NCBI GenBank assembly: GCA_946481625.1
Contig: CAMLOZ010000046.1
Span: 1-11,360, forward strand
Reading direction: 5' to 3'
DNA from: an uncultured Haloferula sp.
GTDB lineage: Bacteria; Verrucomicrobiota; Verrucomicrobiae; Verrucomicrobiales; Akkermansiaceae
DNA length: 11,360 nt
Below are positions 1 to 8,306 of the stretch, in pieces. The position numbers and the translations under genes were made by a program. The notes beneath the pieces are model-generated. The model ran no database searches. It saw nothing but the letters and a program-made list of their open reading frames with translations, and had not been told where the DNA came from. The first letter of the stretch is position 1, and every line of letters starts with the position of its first letter.

Positions 1-1057
1 CGTCGCCTGGATGTTGTTCGTTTCCTCACCCGTCCGCAAATCCAGCACCTTTTGATACGGCTGGAAAACATAGGAACGGATCTGGTTGCCCCACGCGATG
101 TCACCCTTCTCGCCGTAGGCGCGCTCGGACTCCGCCTTGCGCTTGTCCTCCTCGATCTGGAAGAGCTTCGCCTTCAGGATCTCGTAAGCGAGTTCCTTGT
201 TCGCCCCCTGCGAGCGGGCGTTCGTCGAACGGATCAGGATGCCCGTCGGAAGGTGGCGCAGCAGCACGCCGGTCTCCACCTTGTTCACGTTCTGGCCGCC
301 CTTGCCGCCGGACCGCATGGTCGTGATCTCGATGTCCTTGTCGTTGATCTCGACCTTGATCTCGTCGTTGATCTCCGGCGTCGCATCCACCGAAGCGAAG
401 GACGTGTGGCGCTTGCCCGCCGAGTCGAAGGGCGAGATCCGCACCAGACGGTGCACCCCGCGCTCGTTCTTCAGGTAGCCGTAAGCGTAGTCGCCCGTGA
501 TCTTCATCGAGGCACCGCGCAACCCGGCCTCGTCGCCGTCTTCCCAGTAAATCGTCTCGCAGGTGAAGCCCTTCCGCTCCGCCCAGCGCGTGTACATCCG
601 GTAGAGCATCTGCGCCCAGTCGCAGGCCTCCGTGCCGCCCGCGCCCGCCTGCACCACCAGGTAGCAGGAAGACTGGTCGTTCGGCCGGTCGAGCAGCGTC
701 AGCAGCTCGAAGGAGCGGATGTCGTTGTCCAGCTCCGCCGCCTGGTTGTAGGCATCCACCGCCGCCTCGTGGTCGTCGAATTCCTTCGCCAGTTCGATTC
801 CCGCCAGCAGGTCGTCATAGCGCCCGTTCAGCTTCTGGAAGGCCCCGAGCCGTTTCTTGAGCCCGGAAATCCGCGTGTTGGTCGCGCGCGCCTTCTCTTG
901 GTTGTTCCAAAATTCCGGGTCGCCCATGGCGGCCTCCAGGGAGCCGATCTCCCGTTCCAGGGTCGGCAGGTCAAAGATACCTCCCGAGCTGGGTCAGACG
1001 GCTCTTCAGAGCGTCCGTATCCAGCGCCAGGAGGTCGGCGGTTTGCGGTTCAGCCAT
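1..1057 (-). CDS. prfB: Peptide chain release factor 2 (RF2), 3' end cut by window, expressed by +1 programmed frameshift
   Basis: RF2 recognises UGA and UAA stop codons and triggers peptide release on the ribosome. Reading from the ATG at 1057-1055, 28 codons ([10 protein letters not shown]...LTQLGRYL) lead to an in-frame TGA at 973-971. Shifting by +1, the reading continues from GAC at 972-970 through 324 codons to the window edge. The downstream part has the hallmarks of RF2: the SPF tripeptide that reads the stop codon (427-435, context RISPFDSAG) and the peptidyl-hydrolysis motif GGQ (292-300, context [11 protein letters not shown]). The last visible residues, [11 protein letters not shown], match the region just before the RF2 C-terminus, so roughly 20-30 residues are missing at the left. 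The GGQ is followed by NVNK instead of the HVN of E. coli RF2. No clear Shine-Dalgarno precedes the ATG. It is divergent from the copper genes and is probably an ordinary housekeeping neighbour. Confidence 0.96.
970..985 (-). promoter_or_regulatory. prfB: prfB +1 programmed ribosomal frameshift site
   Basis: On the minus strand the sequence is GGGAGGTATCTTTGAC. It comprises a Shine-Dalgarno-like stimulator (GGGAGG), a 3-nt spacer codon TAT, the slippery CTT, the stop TGA and a following C. This has the architecture of the E. coli prfB site. Known role: when RF2 is scarce the ribosome pauses at UGA, peptidyl-tRNA-Leu slips from CUU to UUU, and translation continues in the +1 frame to make RF2. 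When RF2 is plentiful it terminates at codon 29. The reading frames on both sides, with RF2 homology only after the shift, support this directly. Confidence 0.96.
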
Positions 1058-1212
1058 AAGGTGGGGCCGGAAGGTGGGGGCGCAGCGCAGGGGAGTCAAG
1101 AAGCAGGAGTTTCCGGGACCGGGGCTTCCACGCTCGCCCGCAGTCCAGCCTCTTCGATCCCGGAGGGGTCGCAGCTTGGTTGTCCTCCTGATACGGCCAC
1201 TCCCCCTCCCAA

Positions 1213-1233
1213 GGGGAAGCTTCTTGCTTCTCC
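1213..1233. repeat. Small imperfect hairpin in the prfB/copper divergent region
   Basis: GGGGAAGC, loop TTCTT, GCTTCTCC can pair over 8 bp with one G-T wobble. It lies in the 297-base gap between the start of prfB (minus strand) and the first + strand gene. No T-run follows on either strand, so it does not look like an intrinsic terminator. It may be an operator or a transcript hairpin, or may mean nothing. Apart from this and the 7-nt repeats next to it, I see nothing definite in the gap 1058-1354. Confidence 0.3.
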
Positions 1234-1250
1234 TGACGGGCCTTTACTCA

Positions 1251-1271
1251 TTAGTGCTTAGTAATTAGTAA
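1251..1271. repeat. Three tandem 7-nt repeats (TTAGTGC, TTAGTAA, TTAGTAA)
   Basis: An A+T-rich island in otherwise G+C-rich DNA consists of three back-to-back heptamers, the last two identical. It sits between divergent genes, about 85 bp before the GTG start at 1355 and about 195 bp before the start of prfB. It may be part of a promoter or a protein-binding array; a short simple-sequence expansion is equally possible. Confidence 0.5.
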
Positions 1272-1354
1272 TTTGCCTTTCTCTTCCCCCTTGCCTCCTC
1301 TCGGAATCCCCACTATCTCCGGAATGTGCGGAAGGTTTCCGCCTCTCACTTCCG

Positions 1355-1729
1355 GTGTCGCGCCTCGCTTCCATCTTCACCTGCCTGCTGGCCCTGCTGG
1401 TCGCCAGCCCGCTCTGCTGTTGCGCGGCGGAGTCGCTGCAGGCCAAGCAGGAGAAGAAATCCTGCTGCTGTTGCGGCGGGGAGGAGGATGGCAAACAGAA
1501 GCCCGACCACACCTGTGCCTGCGCCAGCGATGACCCCCGGGAACTCCCGGATCCCCTGCTCCCGCCGCCGCCCGTCGCAGCGAATGCCCTTTCCCTCGAG
1601 CCCGCCTGTATCTGGCTGCCGCTCGTCCTTCAATCGGATGCCGACCTGCGCCCCGAGTGGGTGCCGTCTATTCCTTGGCACGCGCCGCCGTCGCAGCGTC
1701 GTGCCCTCCTGGTGAGCAGGACACTGTGA
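1355..1729 (+). CDS. Small secreted Cys-cluster protein, unknown function
   Basis: 124 residues with a GTG start, chosen because it begins directly with a Sec-type signal (MSRLASIFTCLLALLVASPL). The Cys residues are clustered: CCC at residues 21-23, CCCC at 37-40 in the context KKSCCCCGGEED, and CAC at 54-56. The C-terminal half is Pro/Leu-rich (PLLPPPP at about 69-75) and largely Cys-free. I do not recognise a family. The Cys clusters, export signal and position before copper genes suggest a periplasmic or surface soft-metal binder; this is inference. The reading frame is supported by the signal peptide and Cys pattern. Overlapping frames on both strands give only Arg/Ser/Pro-rich shadows. 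There is no Shine-Dalgarno in front. A gap of 125 bp separates it from the next gene, so it may be a separate transcription unit. Confidence 0.65.
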   Translation: MSRLASIFTCLLALLVASPLCCCAAESLQAKQEKKSCCCCGGEEDGKQKPDHTCACASDDPRELPDPLLPPPPVAANALSLEPACIWLPLVLQSDADLRPEWVPSIPWHAPPSQRRALLVSRTL

Positions 1730-1854
1730 GAAACCCACGCGGCGCGGCTCCTTGATGGCCGTCGCCCGTTCGTCCGCGCATCCGCGCGCCGCATCCCGGC
1801 GCTGTCGGGTCGCGTGGAATTAACCGCCGTTTCTCGACCCCGTGTCCTCATCCC

Positions 1855-2475
1855 ATGAGATCCCTATCCATCCTCTTGCTCACCGCCGGTGCCGCCGCCG
1901 CCCATCCCGTTTCCTTCCAAGACGCCTGGCAGCTCATGCTCGGCGGTACCGAGTCCGTCCAGAACCTCGAACTTTACCATTCCTACACCTCCAAGTCCGC
2001 CATCGGCTTCCACGCCATGCGCTTCGAGGATGAGGGAGACGACGACTACTACGCCGGCCTCCAGCACAACTGGCTGCTCAAGCGCTGGAACCTGCCCGAA
2101 GCCCAGGCGAACCTCTACCTCGGACTCGGGGCCGGAGCCGCGAAACAGGACGGCGATACCGCCGCGCCCGCCGGCCTCGGCTTCTTCCGCGCGGACTACG
2201 AGACGCGCCGCATCTACACCGCCTTCGAATCGAAGCTCATCGGTTCGGAGGACGTCTCCCGCGGCGTTACCAGCCTCTCGTTCGGCCTTGCCCCGTACAA
2301 GGCCGAATTCGAACAGCTCAATACCTGGATCATCCTCCAGCTCGAGCACGTCAGCGGCATGGAGGACGACCTCGATGTCATCCCGAAGCTCCGCTTTTTC
2401 AAGGGGCCCTACTTTCTCGAAGTCGGCTGCTCGCTCGATGGCGATCCGCTCCTGAACTTCATGATCCACTTCTAA
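1855..2475 (+). CDS. Outer-membrane beta-barrel-like protein of the copper cluster
   Basis: 206 residues. The signal peptide is MRSLSILLLTAGAAAA, with likely cleavage before HPVSFQDAW. The mature part is a run of amphipathic strands with alternating aromatic and polar residues (LELYHSYTSKSAIGFHAM, DYYAGLQHNWLLKRW, ANLYLGLGAGA, RRIYTAFESKL) and acidic turns. The protein ends in a terminal Phe (LLNFMIHF), as many Gram-negative outer-membrane barrels do. The length suits a barrel of about eight strands. I recall uncharacterised proteins with a HPVS(Y/F) mature N-terminus near copper genes in other bacteria, but cannot verify this here. Only 18 bp separate it from the following HMA gene, so the two are probably co-transcribed. 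A role in copper passage or binding at the outer membrane is inferred from context only. Confidence 0.8.
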   Translation: MRSLSILLLTAGAAAAHPVSFQDAWQLMLGGTESVQNLELYHSYTSKSAIGFHAMRFEDEGDDDYYAGLQHNWLLKRWNLPEAQANLYLGLGAGAAKQDGDTAAPAGLGFFRADYETRRIYTAFESKLIGSEDVSRGVTSLSFGLAPYKAEFEQLNTWIILQLEHVSGMEDDLDVIPKLRFFKGPYFLEVGCSLDGDPLLNFMIHF

Positions 2476-2493
2476 CAAGATAGAAGCACCACA

Positions 2494-2832
2494 ATGAATC
2501 ACAACATCATCCTCAGCATCATCGGTGCCTGGCTCTTCGCCTCCGCCACCGCTCACGCCGCCACCGACCGCGTGATGACCGTGAAAACCACCGTCGATGG
2601 CATGGTCTGCTCCTTCTGCGCCCAAGGCATCGTCGCGCACTTCAAGAAACACTCCGCCGTCTCGAACGTCCACGTCGACCTGACCCGCAAGCTGGTCATT
2701 CTGGAGGAGAAGAAGGGGGCGACCATCAAGGACGAGGAGATCACCGCGTTCATCAAGAAGTCCGGCTTCGAGCCCAAGAAAGTCGAACGCGTCACGGACT
2801 CCTTCGCGAAAGTGAAGGCGGCAAAAAAGTAG
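2494..2832 (+). CDS. Secreted heavy-metal-associated (HMA) domain protein, MerP/CopZ-like
   Basis: 112 residues. A Sec signal (MNHNIILSIIGAWLFASATAHAA) is followed by one HMA ferredoxin-like domain (about residues 27-98). The metal-binding loop is GMVCSFC, with Cys39 and Cys42; this is the GMxCxxC motif that binds Cu(I) or Hg(II) in MerP, CopZ and P-type ATPase N-termini. The C-terminus is Lys-rich (KVKAAKK). Unlike cytosolic CopZ it is exported, so it would act as a periplasmic metallochaperone or scavenger, perhaps passing metal to or from the barrel protein encoded just upstream. The Val-Cys-Ser-Phe-Cys loop differs from the usual Thr-Cys-x-x-Cys but keeps both ligands. There is no mer gene in view, so copper is likelier than mercury. 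Confidence 0.9.
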   Translation: MNHNIILSIIGAWLFASATAHAATDRVMTVKTTVDGMVCSFCAQGIVAHFKKHSAVSNVHVDLTRKLVILEEKKGATIKDEEITAFIKKSGFEPKKVERVTDSFAKVKAAKK

Positions 2833-2841
2833 CCGCATCCC

Positions 2842-3225
2842 ATGAGCCGCTGGCGCAGAGAAGCCCCCGAACGACTCCCGGAGCTGCAGAGCATCATTGC
2901 ATCGACGCTGGTCGATAACCCGATGATGCTTTGGGTCGAACTCAATTCGAAGTTCGGAGAGCTCTGTGAAGAGGAGCAACCTGCCATCGATCTCCTCCGC
3001 CGCGTCTGGCAATACTGCGACTGGTGCCTCGTCCACGGCAGCGACGACGTGCGCACTGCCGCCGCGTTCGGATTCTGCGAGCATTTGCTCGATTCATCCC
3101 GGCGTGCCGAACTGCTCCCGAAGATCATGAGCCGGGCCGACTACTCCGCCGTCAGGAACTTCATGGAATATCACAAGTCGCCCGCCGAGGTGGACGCGTG
3201 GTTCCGGAAACTCTGGCCCCGGTGA
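2842..3225 (+). CDS. Hypothetical protein, 127 residues, largely helical, soluble
   Basis: Starts at the ATG 9 bp after the stop of the HMA gene, so it is probably in the same transcript. There is no signal peptide or membrane segment. The sequence reads as a helical bundle rich in Trp, Leu, Glu and Arg. Recognisable stretches are IDLLRRVWQYCDWCLVHGSD (about 49-68, with a CxxC) and a C-terminal block with YHKSPAEVDAWFRKLWPR. The layout is reminiscent of small uncharacterised DUF proteins (DUF7674-type) often linked to toxin immunity or housekeeping. That is a weak impression and I make no functional call. The Cys pair at 58/61 could bind metal but lacks the context of a known site. Confidence 0.75.
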   Translation: MSRWRREAPERLPELQSIIASTLVDNPMMLWVELNSKFGELCEEEQPAIDLLRRVWQYCDWCLVHGSDDVRTAAAFGFCEHLLDSSRRAELLPKIMSRADYSAVRNFMEYHKSPAEVDAWFRKLWPR

Positions 3226-3247
3226 AAATTCCATTTGCGCTGGATAC

Positions 3248-3268
3248 ATATACCCCCTATGGGTATAT
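3248..3268. promoter_or_regulatory. CsoR-type operator (inverted repeat)
   Basis: A perfect inverted repeat with 8-bp arms, ATATACCC and GGGTATAT, around the 5-nt spacer CCTAT. It ends 2 nt before the ATG of csoR. C-tract/G-tract palindromes of this form (TACCC...GGGTA) are the known DNA targets of CsoR-family repressors. Position and symmetry imply autorepression of the csoR-permease-ATPase block, relieved by Cu(I). The promoter must overlap or lie just upstream (A+T-rich ATACATATA at 3244-3252), so the transcript leader would be very short. Confidence 0.85.
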
Positions 3269-3270
3269 CA

Positions 3271-3546
3271 ATGGAACGCACCTGCCATGAAACCGCCCCG
3301 CTCCTCGGCCGTGTCAACCGCATCGCCGGACAGGTCCAGGGCATCGGCCGGATGATCACGGAAAACCGCGATTGCCCGGAAATCCTCCACACCATCTCCG
3401 CCATCCACTCCGCCCTCCGCGGTTTGGAAGCGAAGCTCCTGGAAGACCACGTCCGCCACTGCGTCACCGAAGCCGCCACAGACCCCGAGCAACTCGACCG
3501 CCGGATGGAAGAGCTCATCACCCTCTACAAGCGCCGCCTCGCCTGA
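3271..3546 (+). CDS. csoR: Copper-sensing transcriptional repressor CsoR (CsoR/RcnR/FrmR family)
   Basis: 91 residues from the ATG at 3271 (MERTCHETAPLLGRVNRIAG). Upstream in-frame starts (TTG at 3235, ATG at 3259) would put coding sequence through the operator palindrome and add no conserved residues, so I reject them. The family fold is plain: RVNRIAGQVQGIGRMI in helix 1, then DCPEILHTISAIHSALRGLE, then LLEDHVRHCV. The Cu(I) ligands are Cys35, His60 and Cys64, with spacings of +25 and +4 identical to Cys45-His70-Cys74 of B. subtilis CsoR. This argues against a Ni/Co (RcnR) or formaldehyde (FrmR) sensor. Apo-CsoR binds the operator next to its gene and Cu(I) releases it. It heads the block with the permease and the copper ATPase. 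Confidence 0.95.
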   Translation: MERTCHETAPLLGRVNRIAGQVQGIGRMITENRDCPEILHTISAIHSALRGLEAKLLEDHVRHCVTEAATDPEQLDRRMEELITLYKRRLA

Positions 3547-3622
3547 GCCACCGGGCGCGGAGCCTCTGGCCCGCAGAAGCCACCCTTCAGGTCCACCTCA
3601 TCACCCGCCTTTCCCATCCATC

Positions 3623-4741
3623 ATGAGCTCGTGCCACACCCCGGACCCCGCACCCCGCCCGTCCTGCTGCGCCCCCGCGCCGGAAAACAAGCCTTCCTGC
3701 TGCGGCGGTGGTGCAAGCGACACCGCCTCGTCCTGCTGCACCCCCTCCCGCAAAATCGATTGGATCCTCTGGGGCTCCCTCATCCTCGTCGCCGCCGGCA
3801 TCACCGGCCACTTCATCGGCCTCGGGCCGCAGTGGTGGCACACCTTCTCGCACGGCACCTACGAATTCATGAGCAAAGCCTGGTGGGGGCTCCTCGCCGG
3901 CATCGTCGCCGTCGGTGTCATCGGCCGTCTGCCCCAGGATCTCGTCAGCGGCCTGCTCGGAAAAGGCGGCAGCTTCACCGGCATCCTCCGCGCCACCTTC
4001 GCCGGCACGCTGCTCGACCTTTGCAACCACGGCATCCTCATGGTCGGCGCGCAGCTCTATCGAAAGGGTGCCTCGCTCGGCCAGACGCTCGCCTTCCTGG
4101 TCTCCAGCCCGTGGAATTCGCTCTCGCTCACCCTCATCCTCGCCGCCCTGATAGGCTGGAAGTGGATGCTGCTCTTCATCGCGGCTTCCATGGTGATCGG
4201 CATCATCACCGGCTGGATCGCGGACCGCCTCGTGGGTCGCGGCGTCCTCCCCGCGAACCCGAATGCCCGCGAACTCCCCGCCGACTTCCGTTTCGGCCCG
4301 GCCTTTCGCGAAGCCCTCGCGAAAGTGAAGCCGAATGCCGCCAACCTCAAGGCCATCGGCCGCACCGGGCTCTCCGAGTCCCGCATGATCCTCCGCTGGA
4401 TCTTCTTTGGTGTCGTCCTCGCCGCCGCCATCCGCGCCTTCGTCCCGGAACAACTATTCTCGCAGTACTTCGGCCCGACCCTCCTCGGCCTGGCACTCAC
4501 TTTGATCGCCACCACCGTCATCGAGGTCTGCTCGGAAGGCTCCAGCCCCATCGCCGCGGACCTGCTCACCCGCGCCGCCGCCCCGGGAAATGCCTTCACC
4601 TTCCTCATGGCCGGTGCCGCCACCGACTACACCGAGATCATGGTCCTGCGCGAAACCACCAGGTCCTGGAAAGCCGCCTTCGCGCTGCCGCTCATCACGG
4701 TCCCCCAAGTACTGCTCGTCGCCTGGATACTCAACCACTGA
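3623..4741 (+). CDS. COG0701 permease with Cys-rich N-terminus (SO_0444-like Cu/Zn efflux type)
   Basis: 372 residues. The N-terminal cytosolic-looking segment (1-43) has Cys4 and three SCC pairs at 15-16, 26-27 and 38-39, with SCCGGG at 25-30. About eight to ten hydrophobic spans follow. Family landmarks are [34 protein letters not shown] and a late [14 protein letters not shown], placing it in the ArsP/YraQ-type permease family (COG0701). Members with Cys-rich tails such as Shewanella SO_0444 are annotated as Cu/Zn efflux transporters. Placement between csoR and the copper ATPase supports metal export across the inner membrane, with the Cys pairs possibly collecting the metal. The ATG lies 76 bp after csoR with no Shine-Dalgarno, and the stop is 5 bp before the ATPase ATG. 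Substrate assignment is inference. Confidence 0.88.
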   Translation: MSSCHTPDPAPRPSCCAPAPENKPSCCGGGASDTASSCCTPSRKIDWILWGSLILVAAGITGHFIGLGPQWWHTFSHGTYEFMSKAWWGLLAGIVAVGVIGRLPQDLVSGLLGKGGSFTGILRATFAGTLLDLCNHGILMVGAQLYRKGASLGQTLAFLVSSPWNSLSLTLILAALIGWKWMLLFIAASMVIGIITGWIADRLVGRGVLPANPNARELPADFRFGPAFREALAKVKPNAANLKAIGRTGLSESRMILRWIFFGVVLAAAIRAFVPEQLFSQYFGPTLLGLALTLIATTVIEVCSEGSSPIAADLLTRAAAPGNAFTFLMAGAATDYTEIMVLRETTRSWKAAFALPLITVPQVLLVAWILNH

Positions 4742-4746
4742 CACTC

Positions 4747-7068
<2,322 letters not shown>

Positions 7069-7110
7069 CCGGCTTTCCGTCCCTCGCAGCGCGCGAGCTG
7101 AAAAAAGAAA

Positions 7111-7142
7111 AGGGTTTCGGCACGACACGGTGTTTTACCCGA
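7111..7142 (+). promoter_or_regulatory. Candidate sigma-factor promoter or operator, copy 1 (AGGGTTTC-N18-ACCCGA)
   Basis: AGGGTTTC at 7111-7118 and ACCCGA at 7137-7142, with further matches between them (GC, C, CGG, T). The same element with the same 18-nt spacing occurs at 8924-8955. Over 35 aligned positions 22 are identical. It starts 79 nt before the ATG at 7190; copy 2 starts 80 nt before its gene. The two-box layout fits an ECF -35/-10 pair and would make the sigma-factor operon autoregulated, but the boxes are not a textbook GAAC/GTC promoter. A repressor site cannot be ruled out. Confidence 0.5.
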
Positions 7143-7189
7143 CGGAGCGTGAGAAGCACTGCTCCGATCAACCAACCGCAATCAAAACG

Positions 7190-7498
7190 ATGAAGACCAG
7201 AATGCTCAATCTCGCCGCGGCCCTTTTCGCCGTGGCTTCGTTGGCTCCGGTGGCCCTCGCCGGCCAGGACCACCCGGGCCAGAGACGCACCGCGGGTCCC
7301 GCGAAGCGGGCCGATTGCTGCCTCACGCATGAGGCCTGCAAGGGTGTCGCTTGCTGCGCCAGCAAGATGAAGTCCAGTCCCGCCTTGGGAGGAAGAGGCT
7401 CTCACGCGTCGTTCAGGAAGGTCCGTACCTGCACCTCGTCCTGCCCGGTCGCTGGAGGCGACAAGAAACCCGTCTGCCGCATGGGCTCCAAGGCATAA
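7190..7498 (+). CDS. Small secreted Cys-rich protein, unknown function
   Basis: 102 residues from the ATG at 7190 (MKTRMLNLAAALFAVASLAPVALA as a Sec signal). The frame is open back to 7130, but the extra 20 residues would spoil the signal peptide. The mature part is basic and carries eight Cys: CC in RADCCLTHEACKGVACCASK (residues about 41-60), then TCTSSC and a last VC near the end, with some His and Met. I recognise no family. It is the first gene after copy 1 of the AGGGTTTC element and precedes the cnrYXH-like genes by 38 bp, so it is probably in their operon. A periplasmic Cu(I) binder or sensor partner is a reasonable guess from composition and neighbours only. The ATG at 7202 is an alternative start. 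Confidence 0.7.
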   Translation: MKTRMLNLAAALFAVASLAPVALAGQDHPGQRRTAGPAKRADCCLTHEACKGVACCASKMKSSPALGGRGSHASFRKVRTCTSSCPVAGGDKKPVCRMGSKA

Positions 7499-7501
7499 CC
7501 T

Positions 7502-7519
7502 GCCGGTCGTTGGACCGGC
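7502..7519 (+). repeat. Perfect 7-bp hairpin between the Cys-rich gene and the anti-sigma-like gene
   Basis: GCCGGTC, loop GTTG, GACCGGC. It begins 3 nt after the TAA at 7496-7498 and ends 17 nt before the ATG at 7537. No T-run follows, so it is not a standard terminator. In RNA it would be a strong stem that could stabilise the upstream message, act as a partial attenuator, or hinder translation of the downstream gene. It could also be a dyad operator. Confidence 0.55.
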
Positions 7520-7536
7520 GTATCAGCAATTGAGAA

Positions 7537-7839
7537 ATGAACGATTCCGAGTTCGATGACCTGTTGCGAACGGCGAGGGGAGAGGTCCCCTTGCCGGATT
7601 CGTTTCGGCACGGTGTTTGGCAGCGGGTCGAAGCGTCCGCCTTCGATCGCGCGGTAGCCCTGCCGTGGTGGCGCTCCGCCGCGGTAGCCGTCCTCCGTCC
7701 TTGGAACGCTGCGGCAGGATTGGCCGCCACGGTCGCTTTGGGACTTTGGCTGGGTGCCGCCACCGCTCCCGAACCCCAGGATGCCAAGTCCGCCTACGCC
7801 GAATCGATCAGCCCCTTCGCCCAGGCCCATCGCAAATGA
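7537..7839 (+). CDS. Small single-span membrane protein, putative CnrY-like anti-sigma factor
   Basis: 100 residues. The N-terminal part (1-55) is polar and looks cytosolic (MNDSEFDDLLRTARGEVPLP, then SFRHGVWQRVEAS). One hydrophobic span follows at about 56-77 (rich in Ala, Leu, Val, Gly), then a short outside tail ending AQAHRK. The architecture and length match CnrY (about 95 residues), the membrane anti-sigma of the Cupriavidus cnrYXH system. The gene order here (this gene, periplasmic sensor, ECF sigma) is the same. There is no zinc-binding HxxxCxxC motif, so it is not a ZAS-type anti-sigma. Its stop overlaps the next start (ATGA), implying translational coupling. Function is inferred from architecture and order, since sequence similarity in such small proteins cannot be judged by eye. 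Confidence 0.72.
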   Translation: MNDSEFDDLLRTARGEVPLPDSFRHGVWQRVEASAFDRAVALPWWRSAAVAVLRPWNAAAGLAATVALGLWLGAATAPEPQDAKSAYAESISPFAQAHRK

Positions 7840-8306
7840 AACGCGGTCTTCTAATCCTGATTCTCGCCCTTGCCGCTGGCCTGGCGGCATTCTTCGGCAT
7901 GCGCTCTCACAAGATGGGTGCAAGCCACGACGTGCTGCTCGATTCGATGCCCGAACTGGCTTGGATCAAGACCGAGCTGAATCTCAGCGATGAGCAATTC
8001 AGGAAGGTTCGCGAGATCCACGCCGCTTACCGGCCCCGTTGCGAGGAGATGTGCCACCGCATCGCCACTACCCGCGACCGCGTCCGCGAGGCAGCGGCGA
8101 AGAACCGCGGAATGACCCCCGAATTGGAGAAGGCGATTCGCGAACATGCGGAAACCCGCGCCCAATGCCAGACCGAGATGCTGCGGCACATCTACGAAAC
8201 CGCCTCCACCTTGGATCAGGATCAGGCATCGCTCTATCTGGAAACCCTGCTCCCCTTCGCCCTGGGATCCAACCATGCCGAGGAGGGCTCCGGACATTCC
8301 CCTTAG
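7836..8306 (+). CDS. Membrane-anchored periplasmic heavy-metal sensor, CnrX/NccX-like
   Basis: 156 residues. An N-terminal anchor or uncleaved signal (KRGLLILILALAAGLAAFFG, 2-21) precedes an all-helical periplasmic domain with ELNLSDEQFRKVREIHAAY (47-65), typical of the CnrX/Spy/CpxP helical-hairpin family (Metal_resist type). Possible metal ligands are His25, His31, His62, Cys69-x3-Cys73-His74, Cys111-x3-Met115, His118, and a His-containing tail (SNHAEEGSGHSP). CnrX itself uses His, Glu and a His-x3-Met pair with no Cys, so Cys69/73/111 would suit a softer metal such as Cu(I). Expected role: hold the anti-sigma, release it on metal binding and so free the ECF sigma. The start overlaps the previous stop. 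Its TAG overlaps the ribosome-binding site of the sigma gene. Confidence 0.82.
   Translation: MKRGLLILILALAAGLAAFFGMRSHKMGASHDVLLDSMPELAWIKTELNLSDEQFRKVREIHAAYRPRCEEMCHRIATTRDRVREAAAKNRGMTPELEKAIREHAETRAQCQTEMLRHIYETASTLDQDQASLYLETLLPFALGSNHAEEGSGHSP

Noticed and set aside
52..1059. Long + strand frame opposite prfB
   Set aside because: It is the antisense shadow of prfB: Leu/Val/Arg-rich, with no family features. The minus strand carries clear RF2 motifs.
1258..1738. Minus-strand and alternative-frame ORFs over the Cys-cluster gene
   Set aside because: Arg/Ser/Gln-rich low-complexity translations without signal peptide or motif; the GTG frame at 1355 explains the region better.
1807..1840. 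GGGTCG...CGACCC inverted repeat upstream of the 1855 gene
   Set aside because: Arms of only 6 bp with a 22-nt spacer in G+C-rich DNA; it matches no operator type known to me.
2494..2832. Mercury-resistance MerP assignment for the HMA protein
   Set aside because: No merT, merA or merR nearby; the context is CsoR and copper export.
1864..3084. 406-codon minus-strand ORF
   Set aside because: It spans three well-supported + strand genes and has the Glu/Gly/Asp/Val-rich composition of an antisense shadow in G+C-rich DNA.
3631..4746. Upstream extension of the ATPase reading frame
   Set aside because: It overlaps the permease in another frame and is His/Arg/Pro-rich without homology; the ATPase N-terminus starts plausibly at the ATG at 4747.
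7083..7110. Possible terminator after the ATPase (CTCGC...GCGAG followed by an A-rich stretch)
   Set aside because: Only a 5-bp stem and the tail is A-rich on the + strand; no U-tract follows the stem on either strand.
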